Part shown: positions 19,727 through 26,970 of the stretch, piece after piece
How positions within the stretch are numbered: position 1 is the first letter of the stretch
How the letters are laid out: the number at the start of each line of letters is the position of its first letter
Assembly (NCBI RefSeq): GCF_029761935.1
Contig: NZ_CP121699.1
Coordinates: forward strand, 2,852,001 to 2,916,000
Length of the DNA stretch: 64,000 bases
Direction: 5' to 3'
Source of the DNA: Microbacterium testaceum
GTDB taxonomy: Bacteria; Actinomycetota; Actinomycetes; Actinomycetales; Microbacteriaceae
The notes under the pieces: model-generated
Database searches by the model: none
Seen by the model: the letters and a program-made list of their open reading frames with translations, nothing else
Told to the model about the DNA's origin: nothing
Position numbers and translations under genes: made by a program

Positions 19727-20227
19727 ATGCGAGCACTCACCGAAGAAGAGGTGCGGGCGGCGTTCGTGAACGCCGCGCCCGAGGAGCTGCGAGTGGTCGA
19801 GCTCCCGCACGATTTTCTGCTGACCGACTGGGACCACCTCGACTTCTTGGCGTGGCGTGACCCGCGCACCCGCGGCCGCGGCTACATCGTCACCGAGCGG
19901 GACGGCGAGCCCACCGCGATCGTGCTGCGCGCGGCCGAGGGGCAGTCCCGGGCGCGGTCGGCGATGTGCAACCTCTGCCACACGATGCAGCCGGGCGATC
20001 AGGTGTCGCTGTTCACCGCCCGCAAAGCGGGCGTCGCGGGCGAGCACGGCGACACCGTGGGGACCTACATCTGCGCCGACATGTCGTGTCATGAGACGGT
20101 GCGCCTGGCCGCCCCGCTCGCTCCGAGCGAGATCCGCGCGAGCGTCGACCGCAAGATCGACGGCACCAAACGCCGCACTGAAGACTTCGTCTCCCGCGTG
20201 CTCGACGCCGCCGAGGTGTCGCGGTGA
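19727..20227 (+). CDS. FBP-domain (EF-G-binding, FusB-like C-terminal zinc finger) protein
   Basis: 166 residues. The C-terminal part has CNLCHTMQ (about 83-90) and, after a spacer with VSLFTARKAG, TYICADMSCHETVR (about 117-130), a four-Cys treble-clef finger as in FBP/FusB-type elongation factor G-binding proteins. In staphylococci such proteins rescue EF-G from fusidic acid, but environmental members may simply assist ribosome recycling. The ATG follows TAGACT by eight bases. The stop overlaps the next gene's start. Confidence 0.85.
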   Translation: MRALTEEEVRAAFVNAAPEELRVVELPHDFLLTDWDHLDFLAWRDPRTRGRGYIVTERDGEPTAIVLRAAEGQSRARSAMCNLCHTMQPGDQVSLFTARKAGVAGEHGDTVGTYICADMSCHETVRLAAPLAPSEIRASVDRKIDGTKRRTEDFVSRVLDAAEVSR

Positions 20228-21105
20228 CCGGTCGGGTCGTCGTCATCGGCGACGCGCTGATCGACGAGATCCGCGACGAGGCCGGGGTCCGCGAGTTCGT
20301 CGGAGGAGCGGGACTGAATGTGGCCGTGGGTCTCTCGCGGCTGGGGGTGCCGGCATCCCTCATCGCCATGGTCGGAGACGACGACGCGGGGGAGCAGATC
20401 CGCGCCTTCCTCGACGAGCACGATGTCGACCTGCTCGCCAGCCCCGCGGAGCACGGGTCGTCGCGCGCCGTGAGCACGCGCTCGCCACAGGGTGAGCCCG
20501 TCTACGTCTTCAACGAGGCCGCCCAGAACCGTCGCGTCGCCTACGGTGACGCCGAGCGTGCGGCGATCGCCGACGCCCCCATGGTCGTGGTCAGCTGCTT
20601 CCCCTTCGACGACGCTCAGCAGACCGACCTGCTCATCGAGGCCACGGCCTCCGCCTCGACCCCCCTCGCGATCGACCCGAACCCGCGCAGCGGCATGCTC
20701 CGCGATCGAGCCGAGTTCGTGCGGGGGTTCGAGAAAGCGGCATCCCGCGCCCTGCTCGTCAAAGTCGGTGAGGACGACGCGCAGCTGCTCTACGGGACGC
20801 CGCTCGACGAGCTCCGCACGAAGCTCGTGGGCCTCGGCGTGGGGGCCGTGCTCGCGACCTACGGCGCCGGCGGGGCCGCGATCGACGCGGGGGAGACGAC
20901 CGTCTCGCGAGGGATCTCCGATCTGCCCGGGCGCATCGTCGACACGATGGGCGGCGGCGACGCCGTGCTCGCCACCACCGCCGCGCTCGTCAGAGACCGA
21001 CTCCCCGCGGACGCGGAGGAGTGGGATGCCGTGCTCGCGCGCGCCATGGATGTCGCTGCCGCGACCTGTCGCCACGAGGGTGCTCTGCTGCGTACGCCCG
21101 AGTGA
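20224..21105 (+). CDS. PfkB family carbohydrate kinase
   Basis: 293 residues of the ribokinase/fructokinase fold. The first signature GGAGLNVAVGLSRLG is at residues 29-43 and the second, RIVDTMGGGDAVLATTAAL, near 237-255. The catalytic Asp lies in GGGD where most members have GAGD, a conservative change. Sugar specificity cannot be read. It overlaps the FBP gene by four bases and is the last gene before the tRNA-Tyr island junction. Confidence 0.88.
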   Translation: MTGRVVVIGDALIDEIRDEAGVREFVGGAGLNVAVGLSRLGVPASLIAMVGDDDAGEQIRAFLDEHDVDLLASPAEHGSSRAVSTRSPQGEPVYVFNEAAQNRRVAYGDAERAAIADAPMVVVSCFPFDDAQQTDLLIEATASASTPLAIDPNPRSGMLRDRAEFVRGFEKAASRALLVKVGEDDAQLLYGTPLDELRTKLVGLGVGAVLATYGAGGAAIDAGETTVSRGISDLPGRIVDTMGGGDAVLATTAALVRDRLPADAEEWDAVLARAMDVAAATCRHEGALLRTPE

Positions 21106-21117
21106 CGGCGTCGATGG

Positions 21118-21147
21118 TTTCGAGCATCCCCCGGGGGATAGTAGAGT
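21118..21147 (+). promoter_or_regulatory. Probable promoter of tRNA-Tyr
   Basis: TTTCGA (21118-21123) and TAGAGT (21142-21147) are separated by 18 bases and lie about 50 bases upstream of the mature tRNA. The assignment rests on spacing and the weak match to the vegetative consensus only. Confidence 0.4.
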
Positions 21148-21196
21148 GGTCTATCGCGCCTCCGGTCGACTGAACAAGCCGGACGGGTGCGCACCT

Positions 21197-21278
21197 GGCG
21201 AGTTACCCAAGCGGCCAAAGGGATCTGACTGTAAATCAGACTGCATTGCATTCGGGGGTTCGAATCCCTCACTCGCCA
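21197..21278 (+). tRNA. tRNA-Tyr (GTA)
   Basis: The acceptor stem GGCGAGT pairs perfectly with ACTCGCC. The anticodon stem TCTGA/TCAGA carries the loop CTGTAAA, anticodon GTA. A long variable arm (class II) and the T-loop GTTCGAATC are present. CCA is not encoded. The last 14 bases of the gene are also the left copy of the island's direct repeat. Confidence 0.95.
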
Positions 21279-21280
21279 CC
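21265..21280 (+). repeat. Left attachment repeat (attL) inside tRNA-Tyr
   Basis: TCCCTCACTCGCCACC, which is the 3' end of tRNA-Tyr plus two bases. It is repeated exactly at 28858-28873. Confidence 0.9.
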
Positions 21281-21299
21281 GCTTCAATAGACTAAGAGA

Positions 21300-21325
21300 C
21301 GCCTCATCGAGAGATGAGGCGTTTT
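21300..21325 (+). terminator. Terminator for tRNA-Tyr carried by the island
   Basis: CGCCTCAT and ATGAGGCG form an 8-bp stem around CGAGAG, followed by TTTT. It lies just inside the island and stands in for the ancestral terminator, which now sits beyond the right repeat. Confidence 0.8.
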
Positions 21326-21339
21326 CTTTGCTCATTTCC

Positions 21340-21371
21340 CCACGAAGCCCTGATAAATCAGGGTTTCGTGG
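21340..21371. terminator. Perfect 14-bp hairpin at the island's left end
   Basis: CCACGAAGCCCTGA pairs with TCAGGGTTTCGTGG (one G-T pair) around a TAAA loop. It could be a second, bidirectional terminator shielding the island, or a protein-binding site for integration. No long T run follows. Confidence 0.55.
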
Positions 21372-21434
21372 AGTCATGCCGGTACTGCGAATGGTTAAGG
21401 GACTCAGTTCATAGAAATGGGTGACACGCCGCCA

Positions 21435-21453
21435 ACTGCGTAACAAACTGCGT
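21435..21453 (+). repeat. Tandem ACTGCGTA repeats (possible integrase arm sites)
   Basis: ACTGCGTA occurs twice in a row here, and the 13-bp form ACTGCGTAACAAA recurs at 28764-28776 beside the right attachment repeat. Short direct repeats flanking both ends of an element are where arm-binding sites of a tyrosine integrase are expected. Confidence 0.5.
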
Positions 21454-21506
21454 ACCACGGCACCTGTCCGTTAGCCTCCCCGTGTGAAGGCGAGAGGGGG
21501 TGGCAG

Positions 21507-21830
21507 TTGACCGATCAGGCACCCCTGCCGCCCTCCCGCCCTCGTGTCGGAAGCTCAACTCCGGTTCGTCCATCAGAGGCGATTGGGAAGCGGCGGAACA
21601 AGGAGCAGTTCGAAGCTGAAGGGCAGTCGCAGAAGCGACGGGGGCAGGCCAGCGTCTACACCTTTTGATGGAACGAGCGGCAGGCGTGGTACTTCCGAGC
21701 AATCACGTTCGTCACCTTGGATGACGGCAAGCTCAAGCGAGTCATGGGGACTGGCCTCACGGAGGCGCAGTCGCGAGCACGAGAGAACCGTGACCGTCTT
21801 TTGGCAAAGATGGGGAAGCTCGGTCCATAA
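21507..21830 (+). pseudogene. Decayed tyrosine-integrase N-terminus
   Basis: One frame from TTG 21507 to TAA 21830 is broken by a TGA at 21666. The part after the stop, reading WYFRAITFVTLDDGKLKRV and then TEAQSRARENRDRLLAKMGKL, looks like the AP2-like arm-binding domain and following helix of phage-type integrases. The catalytic half (R...HxxR...Y) is missing altogether. Its location just inside attL is where an integrase gene is expected. The family assignment is by pattern only. Confidence 0.45.
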
Positions 21831-21840
21831 ACTCGTGCTC

Positions 21841-22686
21841 ATGGCTGACACCGGAGAGCGACACACGAACGCACTGAAGTCGTTCGTTCTTCGTGCTCGC
21901 CGAATTAAAGCGCACTCCCTCGCGCAGGACACCAAACTGCTCACTGAGCTTCAGAACCCTCAGATGACTGTTCACTACGTGGCGGAGACAGGCGAGATGA
22001 AGGTGACGATGGCGGTTCCACCTGAGGAACAGCTCGAGAGTGCCGCCGCTCGGGTCCGACCGTTGATCCTCAACGGCGAGGACACCTATCACGCCAAGGT
22101 CATGAACGCGCTTCTGTACTTTGCGCAGCAGGCAGGGGTGTCGAAGAACGGCCTTGAGTCGTTGCGTGAGCTCAAGAGGCAGTGGGGAGCGGTGAATCCA
22201 AAGGGAAAGAGCCTCGGGTTTTACGAGGTTCGGGTTCAGAAACCCGGCGAAGCGGAGACCCGCATCAGCGACAACGCCTTGGCGTTCTCATGGATATATG
22301 GGGATGTCGTACACGCTGACAGCGCCCGGCGCGACGAGGGACAGGTCTTCGGAGTTGATGAGAGGTTCCGAGCTGCGATTCCCGTTGTAGTGCGGCTCAT
22401 GGTTCTTGCGATGGTGACGCTGACCCTCATCGAGCGACTCAAGTCTGACGGGATTCTCCCTGACCTCGGGGAGGTCTTTAAGGAAGAGGTGGTAGCTGGC
22501 AAGAGCGAGATCGCTTTGAAGACTGAGGTCTACGTCGCAGAGTACGACGAGAACGGCGAAGTTCCTGAACCACCCGGGTTCGATGAGGAACTCGGGGATC
22601 GGTGGAAGCCGTTCGCGGAAGCGTTCAAGGACCGACTTCCCACTGCCGCCACCGCAGACTCGGGCGGAGTGGAAGACAGAGAGTAG
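21841..22686 (+). CDS. Hypothetical island protein (281 aa)
   Basis: Unrecognised. The sequence is soluble and mixed alpha/beta, with FVLRARRIKAHSLAQDTKLL near the N-terminus, a hydrophobic patch AAIPVVVRLMVLAMVTLTLI (about 178-197) that may be a buried helix or a membrane segment, and an acidic C-terminus. The frame is open further upstream to 21544, but that part overlaps the integrase relic in another frame. ATG 21841, ten bases after the relic's stop, is preferred. No ribosome site is convincing. Confidence 0.65.
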   Translation: MADTGERHTNALKSFVLRARRIKAHSLAQDTKLLTELQNPQMTVHYVAETGEMKVTMAVPPEEQLESAAARVRPLILNGEDTYHAKVMNALLYFAQQAGVSKNGLESLRELKRQWGAVNPKGKSLGFYEVRVQKPGEAETRISDNALAFSWIYGDVVHADSARRDEGQVFGVDERFRAAIPVVVRLMVLAMVTLTLIERLKSDGILPDLGEVFKEEVVAGKSEIALKTEVYVAEYDENGEVPEPPGFDEELGDRWKPFAEAFKDRLPTAATADSGGVEDRE

Positions 22687-22707
22687 TTCGAAGGTGTCAA
22701 GCGAGGG

Positions 22708-22929
22708 CTACCTGCGCTGATTGTGGATAGCAGTGTTGAGGTAGCTTGCGAAGAGTTCCTCAACCTCACCCTGCCAACCGGACGAGTCAAACCAATCTGA
22801 GAGGTTTGCCCACTCCTCCTCTGTGAGTTCGAGGGCGAGATGTTCGTCTGCGTCACGCTTGAGAAAGAGCGAGCCGATGACGACGCGCTCGCCCTTGATT
22901 GCGTTGATGAGGTCAGGTGTGGAGGTCAT
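22708..22929 (-). CDS. Small hypothetical protein (73 aa)
   Basis: Acidic, soluble, opening MTSTPDLINAIKGERVVIGS and containing LTEEEWANLSDWFDSSGWQGEVEELF. No family recognised. It ends 22 bases after the previous gene in the opposite direction. Its ATG faces the ApeA-like gene, whose start is 68 bases away, so the pair share a divergent promoter region. That arrangement is typical of small regulators or antitoxins, but no DNA-binding motif is visible. Confidence 0.55.
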   Translation of the reverse strand: MTSTPDLINAIKGERVVIGSLFLKRDADEHLALELTEEEWANLSDWFDSSGWQGEVEELFASYLNTAIHNQRR

Positions 22930-22996
22930 GCGCGGAAGCTTATCGGCCGTCTGCCGGGTGAATGTGAGCGCGGCGGCGCCCTTCATACACTGAGGC

Positions 22997-24421
22997 ATGG
23001 CCATTGAGTCCCTCGCATTTGGACAGTCGCTGTCCGGTCTCTTAGTCGACGGGGTCGAAGACACCCCGTACACGGGCGCGACGCTGCGCTTGGATAATCC
23101 GCGCGGGGTTGTCGTTGACGTGCCCTACGTCCACCGTGACGAGACCGAGCAGTTCCGACATGTGGATGAGTGGTTCAACACACAGACGCCACCGATGAAC
23201 CTAATCCTTCAGACCCCGGACGGTCAGGTAGGTCTCTTCGGTATCAAATGGCGCGGTCATTCCGTTAGTTCGGGAGTCTCGTTAGGAAAGCTCGCTCCCG
23301 CAGAGACAATCTTGGGTCGATGTGAGGCTCCGCTTGACGAACCGCTGAAGCTCGCGGAGGTACGGAGCCAAGTAGACGGGTTGCGGCAATGGACTCGCTT
23401 CTACGGCATCGAGACCGAACCTGAGACGGACGACGACGGATTGACGCGAGGTCTCGTCGTGCGGGTGCGGTCGGGCGGGGAGGTGACGTGGCAGCAAGGG
23501 GAAGCCACGCTGAAGTTCGTCACGACGTGGAAGACGAATCACCCTGAGGAAGACCCACACGGAGGCTTAGACATACGGGAGCACGTTGTTCTTGTGTCGC
23601 AGTTCCCGACGACACGTCCGTTCAACGATCACCTCGCAGAGCAACGCAAAGTCGTCAGCCTCCTGACGCTCATCACAGGGCACCCGATTCTGTTCCGTCG
23701 TCATCAGGTGTGGGACGAGACGATTGTGAGCCGGTCAGTGGGAGGAACGATCCTCGGCCACCCACGCGTGGATCTCATCACCACACAGACGGTGCGGGAC
23801 TACACGCAACCACGTCTTCGAAAGACGGAAGCTGATGACATGCTCGTGCGACTCCCTGACGTAGGAGAAGCGGGGATGAGTCGTTGGGCAGAGCAGTTCG
23901 AGACGTGGAAGCGATTCATCTTCCCCGCTGTGGGGGTGCTCGGGCGTCGGGAAGCGTTCATGGAGGACGTGATTATCTCCACGTCCATGAGCATCGAAGC
24001 AGCCGGTCAGATCATCGGCGTTCGTGAGGGTGAAGAACCCACCTATTACCGTGGCCGGCCCACGACGGCAACGAACGTATACCGCTGTCTGAACCTGCTT
24101 GGTGTGCCGTGGGGGTCAATCACCACTGACCATCAGTCGCTTGCTCGGGCTATCGCCAACGTCTACAACGACATCAAACACTTCGACCGCGGCGGGTTCC
24201 CTGAGACCTCCGTCTCGCACACCATCAGCCACATCACCAAGATGATCGTGCGACTCCTTACCCTTCACATTCTTGACGAGAACGGTGGGCTACTGAGGCA
24301 GTATCGCGAGCAGGGAGCTATGTGGAAGGTTCAGCGATACAGCGAGGTCTATGGGCTGACGTTCGATGAGCGCGGTCATGCTGTCTTGTCAGGTGACGGC
24401 ACCGTTGAGGGTCAGGGGTAG
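22997..24421 (+). CDS. ApeA-like anti-phage protein (N-terminal domain plus C-terminal HEPN)
   Basis: 474 residues. The N-terminal two-thirds resembles the ApeA N-terminal domain 1: beta-rich start with GATLRLDNPRGVV, a GHSVSSG segment near residue 88, then LKLAEVRSQVDGLRQWTRFYG (about 118-137). The C-terminal part is helical and carries SLARAIANVYNDIKHFDRGG (381-400), a HEPN-like R(x)nH patch with N391, D392 and H395. ApeA proteins are single-gene abortive infection ribonucleases. The classical Arg directly before the Asn is Tyr here, so nuclease activity is not assured. The family call is from pattern memory, not a search. Confidence 0.5.
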   Translation: MAIESLAFGQSLSGLLVDGVEDTPYTGATLRLDNPRGVVVDVPYVHRDETEQFRHVDEWFNTQTPPMNLILQTPDGQVGLFGIKWRGHSVSSGVSLGKLAPAETILGRCEAPLDEPLKLAEVRSQVDGLRQWTRFYGIETEPETDDDGLTRGLVVRVRSGGEVTWQQGEATLKFVTTWKTNHPEEDPHGGLDIREHVVLVSQFPTTRPFNDHLAEQRKVVSLLTLITGHPILFRRHQVWDETIVSRSVGGTILGHPRVDLITTQTVRDYTQPRLRKTEADDMLVRLPDVGEAGMSRWAEQFETWKRFIFPAVGVLGRREAFMEDVIISTSMSIEAAGQIIGVREGEEPTYYRGRPTTATNVYRCLNLLGVPWGSITTDHQSLARAIANVYNDIKHFDRGGFPETSVSHTISHITKMIVRLLTLHILDENGGLLRQYREQGAMWKVQRYSEVYGLTFDERGHAVLSGDGTVEGQG

Positions 24422-24428
24422 TCGCCTC

Positions 24429-24614
24429 TCATTTCGCGGAGAGCACGATGCCGTAAGCCTCGGTGTTCTCGTCGCCGTAGTCCACGAGATCAGCGAACAA
24501 GATGGTGTTTCGGACATGCGCGACTGCTTCTTCCTCTGGGAAGGGCTGCTCACCCCCACGAACACCCTCGTCTTGATCAGCGGTGAAAATCATCACTGCC
24601 TCGTTGTAGTCCAA
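24429..24614 (-). CDS. Small acidic hypothetical protein
   Basis: About 61 residues containing YNEAVMIFTADQDEGVRGGE and TILFADLVDYGDENTEAYG. Acidic, soluble, no family recognised. The TTG at 24614 has GAAAGG eight bases upstream; a TTG at 24623 in the same frame is an alternative. The stop is eight bases from the stop of the ApeA-like gene, so the two converge. Confidence 0.45.
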   Translation of the reverse strand: MDYNEAVMIFTADQDEGVRGGEQPFPEEEAVAHVRNTILFADLVDYGDENTEAYGIVLSAK

Positions 24615-24651
24615 ACTCGTCAACCTTTCGTTTTCAGCGCGAACTGCGCTG

Positions 24652-24682
24652 TCTGACTATCGCGCCAATGCGCGAGATCAGA
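24652..24682. other. Hairpin upstream of the small acidic gene
   Basis: TCTGA/TCAGA and TCGCGC/GCGCGA form two stacked stems around CAAT. It lies 30-60 bases upstream of the 24429-24614 gene on the minus strand and might be an operator or an RNA structure. The rest of 24624-24894 holds only another palindrome, GCGGAACGTGTTCCGC at 24847-24862, a likely terminator for the gene at 24895. Confidence 0.4.
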
Positions 24683-24894
24683 CTTTGAGAAGCGAGTTCA
24701 GAGAAGTGATTCTTTGTTGGTACTCCTTGTCATCTCATCAGGGAAAGCGTGAGAGAACGGTGAGGAGCTGAAGCTCAGATGAGGTTGATTCTGTGTTGTG
24801 AGGGGGAGTTGTTCCGTATGTATAGAGCGAGGCTTCAGGTGGGCAGGCGGAACGTGTTCCGCTGTCCCCCTCCGCTAATTCCTGAGTGGTGGTG

Positions 24895-25524
24895 TCAGTA
24901 GCCGCTGCTCAGATCGTGGAGAGTCGGACCTGCTGAGTAGGTGCCGTCGACGTAGTCCTCGATGAGGCTGAGTTCCACGTAGGTGGCGGTGAGCAGGTTG
25001 GAGAGAGTGGGGAAGTCCGCGTGTTCCTGAACCTCCGGGAGTTGCCCTGCGTATCTGAACGCCACACCTGCCTCGTCATCGTCATGGAAGGCGAGGATGA
25101 CCGCCTTCACTGCTGACGGGAAGGGGGAGGGCATCTTGAGAGCCGCATAGTGGGTCTCCACGGCGGTGAGGAGCTTGCCGAGGTTGTGTCCGAACTTTTT
25201 GCGGATGTGCTCCGTGCTTTGAGCGTTTGTCAGTTCCGGAGTGACACCTTCTACGTACGTTTGGCGGGTGGATGCGAGGAAGGCGATGAGGTATTTGAGT
25301 CTGAGCTCGAACGCCTGCCGGTAGAGCGTCAGGTAGGGGAGCAGCAGGGAATCATCCTCGTTCTTGCCCGTGTAGGTGGATGCGAGAGCGTCAGCTGCGT
25401 ATTGGAAGGAGTAGGACAGCCGTCCGGAGTCTTCATGGGGGTAGCGAACAATCTGCGTCCTGTAGGCGGTCGCCGGGACTGAACTGAGGAGCTTGGTCGG
25501 CTGAGGGGTGTTCGGGGTGCTCAA
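24895..25524 (-). CDS. HEPN-like hypothetical protein
   Basis: 209 residues, mainly helical. YRQAFELRLKYLI (68-80) followed by HIRKKFGHNLGKLLTAVE (106-123) is the pattern of HEPN domains that accompany nucleotidyltransferases and defence systems (a helix, then a GHxLxxLL helix). No R(x)4-6H ribonuclease motif is evident, so it may be a non-catalytic HEPN. It is divergent from the Pycsar-like operon; the two starts are 119 bases apart. Confidence 0.5.
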   Translation of the reverse strand: MSTPNTPQPTKLLSSVPATAYRTQIVRYPHEDSGRLSYSFQYAADALASTYTGKNEDDSLLLPYLTLYRQAFELRLKYLIAFLASTRQTYVEGVTPELTNAQSTEHIRKKFGHNLGKLLTAVETHYAALKMPSPFPSAVKAVILAFHDDDEAGVAFRYAGQLPEVQEHADFPTLSNLLTATYVELSLIEDYVDGTYSAGPTLHDLSSGY

Positions 25525-25643
25525 CGGGTCTCCTTCATCGGCGGTGATGTTGCTGACCGTAGGTTAGCTGCCCGGTTCTCTCCGCCGCTTACTTCGACTG
25601 TCCGCGACGGACAGTAGGGTGAGGCCCTGAACGGGGAGGCCCA

Positions 25644-26180
25644 ATGGGGTGGTGGTCAAGACCAAGCGAAGATGACGTTGACCGCGAAGCTGAAGCTCGC
25701 GCATGGACGATTTATCACTCTCACGGGGAGTGGATTGCGAGGGTTGATGCGAAAGCGTCGATCATGCTCGCGCTCCAAGGGGTCACGCTCGGAGCGGTCA
25801 TCGCGCTGACAGATAACCACCGCCCGTTTGCGGAGTTGGAGTGGTGGTGGGAGTGGGCGATGTTCTTCACCGGGTTCGCCCTACTGCTCGCCGCTATCGT
25901 CCTCGCGGTCGTGGCGCTCGTGCCGCGAGTCACAAGCGAGAAACCCTCCAAGAGAGAGATGCGCGACTACATCTACTTCGGGCACACCCGACTGTGGAAG
26001 CCTGACGCATTGGAGGACGAGCTCCGGAAGCCCGTCCTGTCTGTGCTTGCCCGTCAGTTGATCGTTTTGGGGCGCATCTCGTGGCGGAAGCACTACCTCG
26101 TGAAGTACTCCGTGCGGTGCTATATCGGCTCAGGCGCGTTGCTCACGGCAACGGCGCTCATCGTGAACTTTTGGGGGTAG
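25644..26180 (+). CDS. Pycsar effector protein, PycTM type (transmembrane)
   Basis: 178 residues. WIARVDAKASIMLALQGVTLG (30-50) carries the DxKAS signature at the start of helix 1. Helices 1 and 2 (about 38-56 and 71-93) are close together and a third lies at about 160-177. The loop has RDYIYFGH (107-114), and LVKYSVRCYIG precedes helix 3, matching the pattern I know for the PycTM family (PF18967). In Pycsar systems such effectors respond to a cyclic pyrimidine nucleotide and damage the membrane of infected cells. The first cyclase begins three bases downstream. Confidence 0.75.
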   Translation: MGWWSRPSEDDVDREAEARAWTIYHSHGEWIARVDAKASIMLALQGVTLGAVIALTDNHRPFAELEWWWEWAMFFTGFALLLAAIVLAVVALVPRVTSEKPSKREMRDYIYFGHTRLWKPDALEDELRKPVLSVLARQLIVLGRISWRKHYLVKYSVRCYIGSGALLTATALIVNFWG

Positions 26181-26183
26181 GGC

Positions 26184-26912
26184 ATGGAAGGTAAGTACAA
26201 GGTCCACAATCATGTGGAAGGGGCGACTCGAATCAGGACGATCCTGAATCAGTCTGACCTCGACTACCAAGAGGTGGACAGCCTCCCGCCACGCGATGAC
26301 CTCACCTTCAGCAACGGGTTTTACGCCAGCTGCTCAGCGCTCTTCGTGGACATCAGGGGCTCATCCAAGCTCCCCGACAAGCACAAGCGTCCGGTCTTGG
26401 CTCGGCTCTACCGGTCGTTCGTGAGCGAGATGTTGGCGGTGTTCGCCGGGTTCGAGAAGGTGCGGGAAGTGAACATCGTGGGGGACTGCGTTTGGGCTGT
26501 CTACAACACTCCGTACAAGGCGGACATCAACTCGGTCTTCGCTCGGGCGTTCATCGCGAACTCGATGGTCAACATCCTGAATAAGGAGTTGGCGAAGCGA
26601 GGCATCACGACCATCACCGTGGGGATCGGGATGTCCTACGGGCGGGCGTTGATGATCAAAGCCGGGTATGAGGGCAGTGGCATGAGCGATGTGGTCTATA
26701 TGGGTGACGTTGTGAACGCCGCAGCCAAGCTCGCCGCACAGGGCAACAACGAATGGTACGACAGCACGCTGATGGTTAGTGATGTCTTTAAGGGCAACCT
26801 GACCGACACGAATCAAGCGCTCCTGTCTTGGAACAGCTATCGCAACTGTTGGCACGGCAGTGTCGTTGCGACCGCCGTCGAGGAATGGATCAAGGAAGAG
26901 TACGACTCCTGA
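26184..26912 (+). CDS. Class III cyclase homologue, probable pyrimidine cyclase PycC (copy 1)
   Basis: 242 residues of the class III (adenylate/guanylate) cyclase fold. Metal-binding Asp residues are in LFVDIRGSS (D56) and VGDCVWAVY (D101). The transition-state Asn is N178 in GDVVNAAAKLA, with K182 where purine cyclases have Arg. The residue that reads purine as Lys is N97, and the Asp partner position is V171. Loss of the Lys/Asp pair and the effector next door favour a Pycsar cyclase making cCMP or cUMP. The ATG is preceded by GGGGGTAGGG. The effector gene ends three bases upstream. Confidence 0.75.
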   Translation: MEGKYKVHNHVEGATRIRTILNQSDLDYQEVDSLPPRDDLTFSNGFYASCSALFVDIRGSSKLPDKHKRPVLARLYRSFVSEMLAVFAGFEKVREVNIVGDCVWAVYNTPYKADINSVFARAFIANSMVNILNKELAKRGITTITVGIGMSYGRALMIKAGYEGSGMSDVVYMGDVVNAAAKLAAQGNNEWYDSTLMVSDVFKGNLTDTNQALLSWNSYRNCWHGSVVATAVEEWIKEEYDS

Positions 26913-26970
26913 CATATGGGGTGCGGCATTGGGGCATGGCTTCAGGAGAAGCGAAGCAGCAGGGGGAGCG

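Noticed and set aside
26860..26970. 37-residue N-terminal extension of cyclase copy 2
   Set aside because: It overlaps the end of copy 1 in a different frame. GTG 26971 aligns exactly with the start of copy 1.
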